DNA of 64,000 bases from Metamycoplasma equirhinis (GTDB taxonomy: Bacteria > Bacillota_I > Bacilli_A > Mycoplasmatales > Metamycoplasmataceae): assembly GCF_006385185.1 (NCBI RefSeq), contig NZ_VFIX01000001.1, positions 83,992-147,991 on the forward strand, given 5' to 3'. Shown in pieces: positions 51,411 to 63,436 of the stretch. The notes under the pieces are model-generated. The model saw only the letters and a list, made by a program, of their open reading frames with translations. It was not told the origin of the DNA and ran no database searches. Every line of letters starts with the position of its first letter. The first letter of the stretch is position 1. Made by a program: the position numbers and the translations under genes.

Positions 51411-53610
51411 TTGTTTCCTCTCATTTTTTAATCGAGTGATGATTTTTGGCTAATCTTTTAATTTTTCCATCATCAAATTTGACCTCAATAACTGCTTCCA
51501 CCATATCAATAATTATTCCTCTGCCATATGTGTTGTGAGTAATATAGTCGCCAACAATTAAATTATTATTATTAGCATGAATTTCTTGTGCTATAGAAAA
51601 ATTGCGAGCAATGCGAATTGATTTTGATTCATTTACTCCTGATTCACCTAGAAATCTGCTACGTTTATTGACACCATTTTTGCCAGCTGAAAATGAAAGA
51701 AATAGTTTTAATTTTGCTCTTGTCATTGCAACGTACGCTAAACGTCTTTCTTCTTCTAATCCTTCAAGATTTTCTTCTTGTTCGTGTAAGTTTTTTAAAT
51801 AAATAAAATCCTTTTGAGGCGAAAGAATTATTGCTCTACGTAAAGGAAAAATATTTTCAGATAAACCAGCAATGAAGACATAATCAAATTCCAACCCTTT
51901 AGCATTGTGCGCGGTCATTAATGACACAAAGCTTACAGCGTCGTCTTCAACATCACGATCAGTAATTAGTGTAATCTCTTGCAAGTATTCATCAATTGTT
52001 CCATGAATATTTTTAGTTTCTCATTCTTCAATTGCTTCAATTAAACTTGTAAAGTTCTCCATCCTGCTTTCATATTCTTCCTCTGATTTTTTTATTTGTT
52101 CAAAATATTTAATTTTGTTAACAATAAATTCCTTTAATGTAACATGAATGGAATTTTGTTGGATTGCTCTTCTTGCTCATCTAATTTGGTTAATTAAATC
52201 TGCTAGATTTTTTAGCGTATCAAAAGAAATTCTTAATTCATTATGTATTTCATCAAAATCATCTTGCAAACAATTAAATAAATCCTTATTTTTTGAACGA
52301 GCAAATTCTAGCAATTTATCGATTGTAACATCGCCTATTTTTCTAGCAGGTTTATTAATAATTCTTAATAGTGATATTTCGCTTCCATCGTGAATAACTC
52401 TCAAATATGCTAGTGCATCTTTAATTTCTTCTCTTTGATAAAATTTAATTGAACCAAATAGTTTATAAATTGTATTTTCTCGAATTAAAGCTTCTTCAAT
52501 TGCCCGCGAATAACTATTAACACGGTAAAGAATTGCAATATTTTTTAATTGCACACGATTTTTCTTTAATGTGGAAATTTTGTTAGCTATTCATCTAGCT
52601 TCTGCTTCGTCGCTAAAGCCGCAGTAAAAATCAATATCTTCGCCTTCATCGTTTTCAGTATAAAGTTTCTTTTCCAATCTTAATTTATTGTGTGAAATTA
52701 GTTCATTAGCTGCTCGTAAAATACGTTTTGTTGAACGATAATTTTGCTCTAATTTTACTGTTAAGGTATTTGGATAATCTTTGTCAAAATTCATGATAAT
52801 GCTAATATCGGCATTTCTTCATGAATAAATCGTTTGATCGGGATCGCCAACGATGGTAACAAGACTATTTTTAGCAATAGCTTGCAAAATCTTATATTGT
52901 AAAATACTTGTATCTTGAAATTCGTCTATTAAAACATAGTCAAATCTTTTTTCTCATTTTTTAGCAATGTTTATGTATTTTGGATCATAAAACAATCTAT
53001 ATACAAATACTAAAAGATCATCAAAGTCTAAAGATCGTGAACGTTGTAAATGTGCTTGATAATTTTCAAAAATTTTACGCTTTGTCTCATCAATTTGTTC
53101 TTCGGCCGAACCGGGCGTGAAAATATCTTTAATTTCGGTTTTGTTAATTTCAAACAGTTGATTTTTTTGATTTTGAATATAAGAAATTATTGATGAATAT
53201 GTATATTCATTATAGGAAATGTTTAGTTCTGAATAAACAATTTTTAAAACTTCTCTTTGGTCTAATTCATCTAATATTTGAAAGTCATTTGAATATCCAA
53301 AATTGTGAATTTCACTTCTCAAAATTTTCGCACACATAGCATGAAAAGTAGAAATTATTGGTTGAGCATCCAAGTTGTTTTTTGCAAGTAAACGAAAAAC
53401 ACGTTGTTTCATTTCGTTAGCTGCTTTATTTGAAAAAGTTAGAGCTAAGATTCGGCTAGGATTAGCTTTTAAGGACGCAATTAAATACGCAATTTTATGC
53501 GTTAAAACTTTTGTTTTTCCTGAGCCGGCACCAGCTATAATTCTAAGTGGGCCATCATTATACATAACAGCAGTTTTTTGTTGTTCGTTTAGCATTGATA
53601 AATCAACCAT
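51403..53610 (-). CDS. pcrA: ATP-dependent DNA helicase PcrA/UvrD
   Basis: The 735-residue protein has superfamily 1 helicase motifs: LNEQQKTAVMYND, IIAGAGSGKTKVLT (Walker A), FDYVLIDEFQDTS (motif II), VGDPDQTIYSW, LEQNYRSTKRIL, LMTAHNAKGLEFDYVFIAG and EEERRLAYVAMTRAK. The C-terminal part has a Tudor-like end (GDYITHNTYGRGIIIDMVE). It unwinds DNA in repair and replication restart. The start is the ATG at 53608-53610 behind AAGGTGATT; an upstream in-frame start would add about 30 hydrophobic residues and is unlikely. Confidence 0.93.
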
Positions 53611-53728
53611 ACAATCACCTTCTAAAAAAATGAGTATAATTTTAACAAAAATTTTTTTGTAGTTAAAAATATCTTTAATAATTATAACATTTTGCACCAT
53701 AATTCCATGTGTATCACTGCCAAAAATA

Positions 53729-53750
53729 AAAAAATAGCATAAGCTATTTA
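53729..53750 (-). terminator. Terminator after the RDD protein gene
   Basis: AAATAGC and GCTATTT pair around a 4-base loop on the minus strand and are followed by seven T. The stop codon of the RDD gene lies at the edge of the stem. Confidence 0.8.
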
Positions 53751-54398
53751 ATTTTCAAATTTAATTGTTGGCAAAACTCTTTTTTTGGGCAAAATTTTGC
53801 GAGTATTAACTTCGTTTTCTCCTAATAATTCATACTTATTTATTCAAACGGTAAAAGTATCAGATAAATTATCATTTAAACCAATTCGTGTAGACTTCGC
53901 GTTAGTAATAATTAAAAATGTTTGTGTAAAAATCGCTATGCTTGCAAGTGTAGAAGGAATCGAAAGACAAAATTTTTCAACTAGGGAAAAAGATTTATTT
54001 TGCCTAATGATAGCAGCCTTTAAAAATAAATCAGGTGAAACCATAATCATAAACAAAAGAAAAACAATCATTCAGACTAAAGCAAAAATCCTTTGTCGAT
54101 TAAAAATAGCCTTACTAAGTTTTGTTTTGTTATCCTGTGGCATAATTTTTATTTTACAAAAAAACATGCCAATGGTTTGCCCACTAAAAACAATAGGGAT
54201 TATTATTCAAATATAACAAATAAACAATATGCTAAGTGGTAATCAAACATAATAGGTTCATTTGTTAAAAAAATTAGCATTTTTAAAATCAAAAACTAAA
54301 AAAGTACTAGTTATTAAGAAAGAAAAAAATATTAATAAATCAATCGTAGTGGCTAACAAACGAGTTCAAAAGTTTGCTTTTTTGTTTATTTTTGTCAT
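53748..54398 (-). CDS. RDD family membrane protein
   Basis: The 216-residue protein has the RDD layout: an early helix preceded by FWTRLLATTIDLLIFF (Arg and Asp of the RDD pattern), a second helix IWIIIPIVFSGQTIGMFFCKIKI with the typical GQTIGM block, a third helix (FALVWMIVFLLFMIMV) and a fourth. The family contains poorly known small membrane proteins, some of them ion antiporters. The start overlaps the end of the glycosyltransferase gene by 13 bases. TGA encodes several Trp residues. Confidence 0.8.
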
Positions 54399-55378
54399 AT
54401 AACTTTTTTAAAAATCGAATTTCATTTTCTTGAATCTAGTGCGAATTCTCTAATTTGTTTACTATCATATAATTTAAAATATGGGTTATTTGCAGCAAAT
54501 TTGTCAAAATCTAAATCAATTGTTTTTAATTCTGATTCTAAAAGATTCTTTAATCCTTTAAGCGATTTGCTTTTGGTTTTGCAACCTCCTAAATAGCCCG
54601 CAAAATAGTAATAAAAATTTAAAAATTTTGCAAATTCTAACGCTTGCTGTATTGCGACTAAATCTCCTGGTATATAACCTTTAATAATTTGTCAGCTTTT
54701 GTTTAGCGATTTCGGATTCAAAATTAAAACTTCATGATTATAATCAGTTACTCAAGTAGTATCTAAAAATACATACGTTTTTGAAAGCAAGAGTGATCTA
54801 ATTGAATAAAATGGTGAATATTGTAAATTACCGCCTTTGTATTTATTTCCTTCAATAACTTCCTTAATAATTTTCGTTTTTGCTAAAAAAGTAAAAGAAA
54901 AAGGAGCAGTAAGAGCCAGCGGTAAGGCATTATTTTCAATATTAATTAGCTTGCCAGATTCAAAAAATGAACCGTATAATTTGTGTTCAATAATGCCCGA
55001 CATTGTACTTAATAGTTCAATGTAATCGGGGTGTATCTCATTATCTAAAAAACAATTAATATTTTTTATGAAACCGCTTTTTAAAGTTACATAGGAAAAT
55101 AAAATGTAAGTATACTCTGTTTGAACATATTCAATCGTTTGTTTTAACACCTGACTTAAATTTAAGTGGCTAGAGTTAATAATTATTTCTAATCTTTTGT
55201 CAAATTTAGATTTCAATTTCGATAGTGATTCCAAATCAGATTCGGTAGGCTTATCAATTACGATTACAGTATTAAAGTTTTGGTCTTTTTGCTTAAGCAA
55301 ATTGTATATTATGTCATCAATTGAAATTGTTGGTTTATAAATTGGAACAACGATTGTTAAATTATTATTTTTTTTCAT
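54386..55378 (-). CDS. Glycosyltransferase family 2-like protein
   Basis: The 330-residue protein begins NLTIVVPIYKPTISIDDIIY, followed by NTVIVIDKPTESDL and ILFSYVTLKSGFIKN, the pattern of a GT-A fold family 2 transferase. A clear DxD is not seen; the VIDKP and FSYV positions stand where it would be expected, so activity is uncertain. Such enzymes make glycolipids or capsule in mycoplasmas. It follows asnS by 5 bases and ends in an overlap with the RDD gene. The last residues include a TGA Trp. Confidence 0.7.
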
Positions 55379-55383
55379 ATTTC

Positions 55384-56733
55384 CTACATCTTTATTTGGC
55401 CAGAAACTCTTGGATAAGGAATTACATCTCTTATATTGCTCATACCGGTGACATACATAACCAATCTTTCAAAACCTATTCCAAAACCACTAGTTGGGGC
55501 ATATCCAAATCTACGTAAGTCTAAGTATCATTGCAAAGGTTCTTGTTGTATATTTAATTCTTTTAGTCTTTGAATCAATTTATCATAGTTTGCTTCACGT
55601 TGACTACCACCAATTAGTTCACCTATTCCGGGAACTAGTAAATCAAAAGCTGCTACAGTTTTGTTGTCAGGATTTTGATGCATATAAAATGCTTTAATTT
55701 CTTTTGGATAATTAATAACTGCAACAGGTCCGTTAACGATTTTGTCTGACAAAAATTTTTCATGTTCTGATGCTAAATCCATACCAAAGAAAATATCTTG
55801 AATTTCAAAATTTTCTTTGTGTTTTTTTAATTCATTAATTACATCTGAATAATCCATAACAAAAATATCCTTGTTTATAAAATCGCCTAATCTTTTTAAA
55901 AGCGAATTATTTGTGTCGAGCGAATTTAAGAATTCCATTTCCGATTTGTAATTTTTGAGCGTATTCTTGATAGCTGTTTTTAATAAATTATCAGCAAAAG
56001 GAATAATTTTCTTAAGATCCCAAAAAGCTACCTCGGGCTCAATCATTCAAAACTCTGCTAAATGTCTTGATGTATGCGAATTTTCAGCTCTAAACGTAGG
56101 TGCAAACGTATATATTTTCTTAAAACCAGCAGCGTAAGATTCGCCATGAAGTTGACCTGTAACTCCTAAAAAAGCCTTTTGTTTAAAAAAGTAATCTTTA
56201 GTTTCGTCATCTACCAAAAGCGTTTCACCTGCGCCTTCACCATCATTTGAAGTAATTATTGGAGCAGCAACATTTAAAAAACCATGATTTTGAAAGTATT
56301 TATGAATTTCAAAAAGTAGTGAATTTCTGATTAACATAACAGCTTTAAATAATTTTGTACGGTGTCTTAAATGCGGAATTTCTCTTAAAAATTCTAATGT
56401 CGTTTCTTTTTTTTGTATTGGAAAATCTTCCGCCACAGTCCCTAGCACCGTTAACGAAGATACAAGCAATTCAAATGGCTGTTTCCCGCCTAATGTTAAA
56501 TTCAATTCTCCGGCAACCTTAATAGATGAACCTAAAGCAATTTTATCAGTTGCAAAAGCTTCGTTTAACTCATTTTTGATAACTAATTGTAAATTATCAA
56601 TAGTGCTTCCATCATTTATTGTTATAAAAGTAATTTTATTATTGCCGCGATTAGAAACAACTCATCCTTCAAACTCATATTTGCCTTTATCTTTTAGCGT
56701 TTCTAATTCACTAAATAACGACTTTATTTCCAT
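55384..56733 (-). CDS. asnS: Asparaginyl-tRNA synthetase
   Basis: The 449-residue class IIb synthetase has an N-terminal OB-fold ([19 protein letters not shown]), motif 1 ([19 protein letters not shown]), motif 2 ([23 protein letters not shown]) and motif 3 ([15 protein letters not shown]). The GEGAGE stretch and [12 protein letters not shown] text fit AsnRS rather than AspRS. It charges tRNA-Asn. AGAGGTGTT precedes the ATG. The glycosyltransferase and RDD genes follow in the same transcript. Confidence 0.95.
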
Positions 56734-56801
56734 AAATAACACCTCTTTAATATTCTTTTTTGTTTATTATTAATTTTACAATAATTAATTTATAAAATTA
56801 A

Positions 56802-56824
56802 AAAATCAGCACATGGTGCCGATA
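56802..56824 (-). terminator. Terminator of the pot operon
   Basis: ATCGGCAC and GTGCTGAT (one G-T pair) form a stem around CAT on the minus strand, followed by TTTTTTAATTTT, just after the PotD-like stop codon. Confidence 0.8.
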
Positions 56825-56826
56825 AA

Positions 56827-58665
56827 TTAAGACTTTGTAGCCTCATAAAAATAAGTATTAATTTTTGTTCGTAAATTGTTGTCAATTATTGGGTAAGTAT
56901 ACAATTTGTATGTAGGATTTTTAACAGGATCCGGTTCGGGCTGTCTAAAAATTGACATACTAATTTCATCGCCACGGAAATATCAATTTAAAATAAATTC
57001 AAATGTGTAGTTGATTGCCGGAGTATATGAAACATAATCAAAATTTTTGATTTCACCAATTGAACTTTCAGCAAAAAAATCATCTATTTCATCACTTAGA
57101 ACAATATTCAAGTCGGAAAAATAATTTCTAATTACTAACAATCACTCATAATTTTCTGCTTGTCCTGCTTTATTAATAAAATTATCGAACATATTAATTA
57201 TTCATTTTTTAAAATCTAAACTAGTAGATTCATTTAATATGGACGGAATTTTTCAACTAGCAAAATGATTTGATAAATTAGTTTTTTCAAAAACTCCCCT
57301 TAATTTTTCTAGTTCCATTTTGGACAATTGATTTATATGTTCAGTTAATATTGTTTTGTGTTCATTAATTTTGCCATTTTCTAAAGTTTCCACAAATTCA
57401 CTAAAGAAATTAGATGTTAATTTTGAGGTAAATTCTTTTGAGTTGTTAGTTTCAATATCTTCCAACTTCCATTTGCGATATAGCGATTCACCTAATGTTT
57501 TTAAAAACTCTGCAGTATCTTTTTCACTAAGACCTTTCGAAATTATTCAGTTATCCATTAGTATGTAATTATCCTTTGGCCTGATAAAACGAATTTTACC
57601 CTCTTTTACTCCGGAAAAATTATCTTTAGAATAATATGCATCAATAGCATCACCATTATACATTACAGCCGCATCGGAGCGCCCACTTTTTGGCTCTATT
57701 AAATGATTTAACAAATCTAAACCATCACCACTTAAGTAATTGAATTTAGTTTCTTTTATGCTTTTATTTGTTGCATTTTCAATAAATTGCACGAAAGAAT
57801 TAATGGCTAATTTGTAATTTGCGTCATTAAAATCAAAAATTCTTGTTCCGTTATTTACTTTTGTAAATTTATCTTCTCAGTTGGCTCCTGAAGTCATGGC
57901 CCCAATCATTAAATTGTCTACAAATGCGTTAGTTCAACCAAAATGTGTGTAATTTGCTTTTCGCAAAAAAGTAAAAATTTCTTCTCAAGATAATTTTAGA
58001 TTTTTATCATTTAATTTTTGATTGGCCAGTTTAATATTTAAGTCAGGTCTAGTATCTTTGTTTATATTATATGCAATGCCTTTGTCTTGAACAAAATAAG
58101 GTAAGACATACTCATAAAAATGATCAGAAACTAAACTATCAGCTTTAGTTGTATATCCGATAGGCTTGTTATCGCTATCTTTAATTAAATAATATCTATA
58201 TTTTTTTAAATTGCCCTCATTTTCGTATTTTGTTAGTGTTGATAGAATTAACGAATCAAAAGCTTCTAAATGCTTGGAAACGGCAGGAGTGTAAAACTTT
58301 TTAAGTTTTTCCCAAGAAAGGGTGCCATCGACATTTTTTATACCTTTGCCAAAAACTTTTTCAAAATCTATTTTTTGAATTTTTTGGTTAATGATTAATT
58401 GCGCAGCTTGGAAATCGCTTCCAACACCAGCAATGGCTTTTTCTTGAGTAAGTGCTTGCGTAAATTCATTTATTTCTTTAAATTCTTTATAGTTATATTT
58501 TTGTTTTAATTTTTTGATAATGGACGGTGCCAAATAGGATTCGTAATTATAAATACTTGGTCGATATTGATTACCTAATTTTATAATTAATGCCAATAGA
58601 ATAGAAACGCCTATTCCAAGTAAAATAAACACAGAAAGGATCACTTTTCAAATTCGTAATTTCAA
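56827..58665 (-). CDS. PotD-like polyamine-binding protein 1, membrane-anchored
   Basis: The 612-residue protein has one N-terminal membrane helix (SVFILLGIGVSILLALIIKL) without lipobox Cys, then the solute-binding fold: IYNYESYLAP, the conserved VGSDFQAAQLI, VMYNGDAIDAYY and VSYTPAINYTF. It should bind spermidine or putrescine outside the membrane for PotBC. It likely starts with TTG at 58665, since AAGGAAAC lies just upstream and no ATG fits. It is longer than bacterial PotD (about 350 residues) because of an extra C-terminal helical domain. It is last in the operon. Confidence 0.8.
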
Positions 58666-58678
58666 TTAATAAGTTTCC

Positions 58679-59524
58679 TTAATTTAAAATAGTGGTTTTA
58701 TTTTGATTTTGTAGAATTTTTTTAGTTTTATAGAATTGTGATCCTTTAATCGCACCGTAAATAACATTTCCTAGCACAACTATTAATAATGATATAGCGC
58801 CAATAGCAAGCGACCAAGCCTGAAATTGTCCTTCATATAGTTGAGTTCCTAAAGTTTCCGTGTTTGAAACTATTCTAGTAATGATAAAATCATCAAATGA
58901 AAGTGCAAATGTAATAATAAATGTAAAGGCTATTGAACCAAGCATATAAACAAAATATGTCTTAAATCAAGTTCTAATTTTTGAATAGCCCAGATCTTGA
59001 CTTGCCTCAAAAATGTTTTTTGAGAATTTATCGCTTTTGGGCAACATGATTAGTATTCCGTATGGTAATGACATAACCGTATGACCAATAATCGCCCTAA
59101 AAAAGCCTTCGTTTGTCGCACTTAATGTACCAAAGAAAATTAAATTTAATACAATTGCTAAAGTTAGACCAGTAATAACGTCAGGATTTATTAGTGGAAT
59201 ATTTGAACTTGATTGTACAAAGGTACGAGGTGCATTATTTTTATGTCTTCATAGGGCAAATACGGTTAGTAGCGAAATAGTAATTACTAAAATTGAAGAA
59301 GAAACACCCAATAAAAACGAATTAACAAAAGCTAAACCATGTGACTTTGAAAATAGTTCTTTATATGCATCAAACGAAGAGCGGTTTCAAGTAGTAACAG
59401 AAAAAATTCCTTTATCAGAAGGAGAATTAAAACTATATATTGCTCCAAAAATAATTGGAATGTACAAACTAGCCAATATTAAAATAACATATGAGTGTTT
59501 TAATATTGATTTGAATTTATTCAT
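58679..59524 (-). CDS. potC: Spermidine/putrescine transporter permease PotC
   Basis: The 281-residue protein has six predicted helices and the EAA loop FEASQDLGYSKIRTWFKTYF that contacts the ATPase. With PotB it forms the membrane channel. AAGGAGGAATATATG gives a strong ribosome site. Its start overlaps the potB end by 8 bases and its stop is 13 bases before the PotD-like gene. Confidence 0.92.
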
Positions 59525-60392
59525 ATATTCCTCCTTGTCTTTTTTTAGCAATTAAATATGGTATTCCATAAATAATTCCATAAATTGCTAAAAGTACTAA
59601 TAAAGTGATTATTACTAACGAAGAAGCGTTTGCTAAATCAAATGGATTTGCAGTATTAGCGAATTGATTAATAAGATTTCCAATTAATTGTTTTTGGCTT
59701 CCGTTTGGTAAGAGTTTATCAGAAATAATAATTGAAGTGGCCGACATCATAAGTACAACGCCAAACCCACTTAAAATTGCTTTTGTACAATATGGCAAAA
59801 TAACTTTGAAAATTGTTTGAATTTTGGAATATCCCAAATCTTCTGAAGCTTCAAGTATATTTTTAGGCATATCCTTTAAAACTTGATAAAGTGGCATAAT
59901 CATGAATGGTAAAAATAAATATACCATTCCAAAGATTGCAAAAGCATTATTATTCAAATAATTTTCATCAAAGATTGCGGAAAATAATCCTCTAACTGCC
60001 AATGCTTTTGAAATTGTAAATATTGCCATAGGACTTAACATTAAGCTTAATGATAAAGTTCTAAAAATTTTTGACTTTGATTTTGAAATTATGTAAGCAT
60101 ATGGAAAACCAATGATTAAGGCGAAGGTAGCTGCAATAATTCCGGTTCATAAAGAGCGAAAAATTATTAGTCAAGTTGATCCCTTTGCAATAATATCCCA
60201 GTTATCTAACCGGTTTTGACCATCGATAGGTTTTAGAGCATAAATGAATATTAAAACCATTGGCAAAATAATAAACAAAATAGCAAAAAGAATATATGGA
60301 ATAAGTAACGAAATTTGTAATTTGGAAATATTTCCCGCGACAAGGCGTTTAGTTTTTTTATTTGTTTTTGCCGCCTGCACTCTAATTTGCAT
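59517..60392 (-). CDS. potB: Spermidine/putrescine transporter permease PotB
   Basis: The 291-residue protein has six helices, beginning ISLLIPYILFAILFIILPMV, and the EAA loop LEASEDLGYSKIQTIFKVIL. The start at 60392 is chosen because AAGGCGG lies 6 bases upstream and overlap with potA is then only 11 bases; an in-frame ATG at 60431 would overlap potA by 50. It pairs with PotC in the inner channel. Confidence 0.92.
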
Positions 60393-61755
60393 ATTCAGCC
60401 GCCTTATTATCTTCTTCGTTTCATTTTTCATCTTTTTTCATTAGATGGATTGAGTCGATATCTCAATTTAAAAATACTTCTTTTCCAACATCGTGTTTGC
60501 TTGAAGTTTCAATGTTTATAATTTTATTTTTAACCTTAATTTGGTAATTATAGTAACTTCCACCGTATGTTGCCGCTATTATTTCACCAGTCAATTTAGC
60601 ATTAGTTTTTGATTTAGTAATATAAATATCTTCAGGTCTAATTAGTGCGTCTAATTCTTGATTTGCTTCAAATTCCTCGTGAATTGTATCGTATATGCGA
60701 CCCATAAATTTAACTTTTCCTGCTCTTACAAAAGTCGCATCAAAGAAATTTGAATCGCCGATAAAGTTAGCAACTCATTTGTTTGCAGGATAATCATATA
60801 ATTCTCTTGGCGTGGTGAATTGTTCAACCTTCCCATCTCTAATGACTGCAATTCTATCGCTTAATTGTAGAGCCTCATTTCGGTCATGCGTTACAAAAAT
60901 AAATGTTAGTTTTAGTTTCTTTTGAATGTCTCGTAATAAAAATTGCATTTTTTCTCTAATCTTAGCATCAAGGGCACTAAGTGGCTCATCTAGTAATAAA
61001 ATTTGAGGTTCAATAACCAACGATCTAGCAAGCGCTACCCGTTGCTTCATACCGCCGGACAGAAAATTAACATTTTTCTTTTCGTTGCCTTCCAACCCAA
61101 CGAGTTTCATTATTTTTTGGACTTCTTTATCCATTTCGTTGTTAGTAATTCGACGCGTTAAATATCTTTTTTCAAAAGCTTCGATTTTTAGATCAACATA
61201 ATTTTCTCAATATGAATATTTAAAATCCATATCATCAATTCACGATTGATATTTATCATGTTTTTTTTCCGATAATTTTGAGTTTTCAAGTAATTTTTCA
61301 TAATGCTCCATGGTTTTGTCTAAAATGCGCATTTCAGTGCGAGCCTTTTTATTTCATTTTTTTCTCTGCAATTTTAGCCGGTTCTCATAAGATTTTGGAG
61401 CACCGTCTAACGGAATTCTTTTTAAACGCAAACCATATTTAATGTTATTTTCAACATTTAAATGTGGAAATAATGCATAATCTTGAAATATTGTTGATAC
61501 TTCCCTTTTATGAGGACTTAAATCTTTAATATCTTTTCCATTAAATTTAACTTCGCCGCGAGTGACTCATTCAAAACCACCAATAATTCTTAATATAGTG
61601 GTTTTTCCTGATCCTGAAGGGCCTAATAAGGTAATAAATTCCCCTTTTTCAATCGATAAATTTACGTTGTCTAATACAGTTTTGTCTTCAAATTCTTTGA
61701 CTATATCGACTAGTTCAATAATAGGAGCATTTGTTTTCTGTGTCTTTGTTTCCAT
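60382..61755 (-). CDS. potA: Spermidine/putrescine transporter ATPase PotA
   Basis: The 457-residue ATPase has Walker [13 protein letters not shown]-loop [13 protein letters not shown], signature [15 protein letters not shown], Walker [14 protein letters not shown] and the H-loop FVTHD, then the regulatory TOBE-like C-terminus ([10 protein letters not shown]). Between the Q-loop and signature it carries an insert of about 110 Lys/Glu-rich helical residues (about residues 110-220), as in other mycoplasma PotA proteins. It hydrolyses ATP to drive polyamine uptake. AAAGGTTAATA precedes the ATG. Confidence 0.93.
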
Positions 61756-61788
61756 TATTAACCTTTCTTTGATAAAAATACATATGAA

Positions 61789-63435
61789 TTATGATTTTGT
61801 TGTTTCATAATAATAATCAATAATTAAAGTTTTTAATTCTAATTCCAACGGTTGATAAATTCTATATTTTGTTTTACCATTGTTTTCAAACTCCAAATCA
61901 AAAATTTTTATTGCTTTTAAATCTTGTTCCAAATTTTCATTTAAAAAATATCATTTTTTTAAAAAATCATTTGTGCTTTTGCTTGCTGGTGTATAGTTAA
62001 TAGTGTTAAAATTTTGAATAAACGGCAAGTTTGAATTTGTGAATGCATTTTTGAAAAAAGTAAAATATTTTTTATAAAACATTTTTTTATTTAATGTATC
62101 GCCGTTCAAAAATAATTGCTTCATTTCGTCAAAATTAATGTTCTCATTTTTATTCTCATTTTTAATTAAAGCCAAAACATTTTTTAAATATTCATTTTCA
62201 ATTTCATTTTCCGAAGCAAAACCTTTATAAAACAAATTTTCGCCTAATATTTTTAAGAAATGATCTGCTTGGTAATTATCTGTTTCTTTAGAAATTATTC
62301 AAGCGTCAATGTTCACATAACTATGTTTTGGCCTTTTAAAATCAATATGAGGTTTATTACCTAATTTTTCAAAATTATCATTTCCATAATAAGCGTCCAT
62401 GGCGTCGCCGTTATACATTACAGAAATATCCGCTTTTCCATTAATTGGCTCTATTATTGAACTAACAAGTTCTTGCCCATCAGTGGCTAATTTATTAAAT
62501 TCTGGATTTTTTATGCTTTTACCGGTGGCCATCAACACAAATTCAAAAAACCAATCGATAACTTTTTTATAATTTTGTTTATTTAATTCAATTCATTTAT
62601 TACTATTTTGTTGATTTATATTTAATGTTTCGTGTGCATAAAATTGGCCAATCATTGCGTTGTCTTGAAACCAATTAGTCCAATAAACACGTGTTTTTTT
62701 ATATTTATTTTTTAACGATGATATGATCTCGAATCAAGTTTCTTTTTCGTCAATATCATTAAAATTAACATTGTCTTTTAAATTGCTTCTATTTGAAGTG
62801 TCTAACGCTGAATTATCGGTATTATAAACAATCATTTTGTCTAATATAAAATATGGAATTAGAAATTGATAAAAACGATCAATGCCTTCTTCACCGTCAA
62901 TTTCAAAACCAATAATGTCGTTAGTTTCTGAGTAGTAAATAAATGGCGAAACAATTTTTTTGTTATTTTTTCATTCTTGATAACCAAAATTGGTTGGATT
63001 TTTTTCAATTATTTTTTTAATTATTCAATTTTCAAATGCAGAAAAATTTTCTTTGACAATTTTAGGATATAAATTTAATATTTCATTATCATCAAAATTA
63101 CTATTGTTAAATAGTTTTTTAAAATTTATTTTTTTTAATTTATTATCCAAAATCAATTGTGCAATTTGATAATCGCTACCAACACCGGCAACAGCTTTTT
63201 TATTTTTAATTGCTCTAGTAAATTCATCTAAATTTGTGAATGTATGATATGAATAGTTCTTTTTTAAATTAGCAATGATCTTTCTATCTAAGTAAGATTC
63301 ATAGTTATAAATACTTACTTTAAAAGGGGAGGATAGTTTTAAACCTAAAATTATAAAAAACACTATAAATACAAATACGGTGAGCAGGGAGAATAAAATA
63401 ACTCTCATTTTATGTGTCAAAAATTTCGTTTTCAC
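61789..63435 (-). CDS. PotD-like polyamine-binding protein 2
   Basis: The 548-residue paralogue of the protein at 56827-58665 has one N-terminal helix (VILFSLLTVFVFIVFFIIL), then VSIYNYESYL, AVAGVGSDYQIAQLI, VMYNGDAMDAYY and INYTPASKS, and ends in YYETTKS like the other copy (YEATKS). Much of the rest has diverged. The start is GTG at 63435, one base after the era stop, behind AGGATATTAAA. Two binding proteins for one transporter suggest two ligands or affinities; which is inference. Confidence 0.78.
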
Positions 63436-63436
63436 T

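Noticed and set aside
60393-60431. Longer PotB start
   Set aside because: It would overlap potA by 50 bases without a ribosome site; the ATG at 60392 has AAGGCGG.
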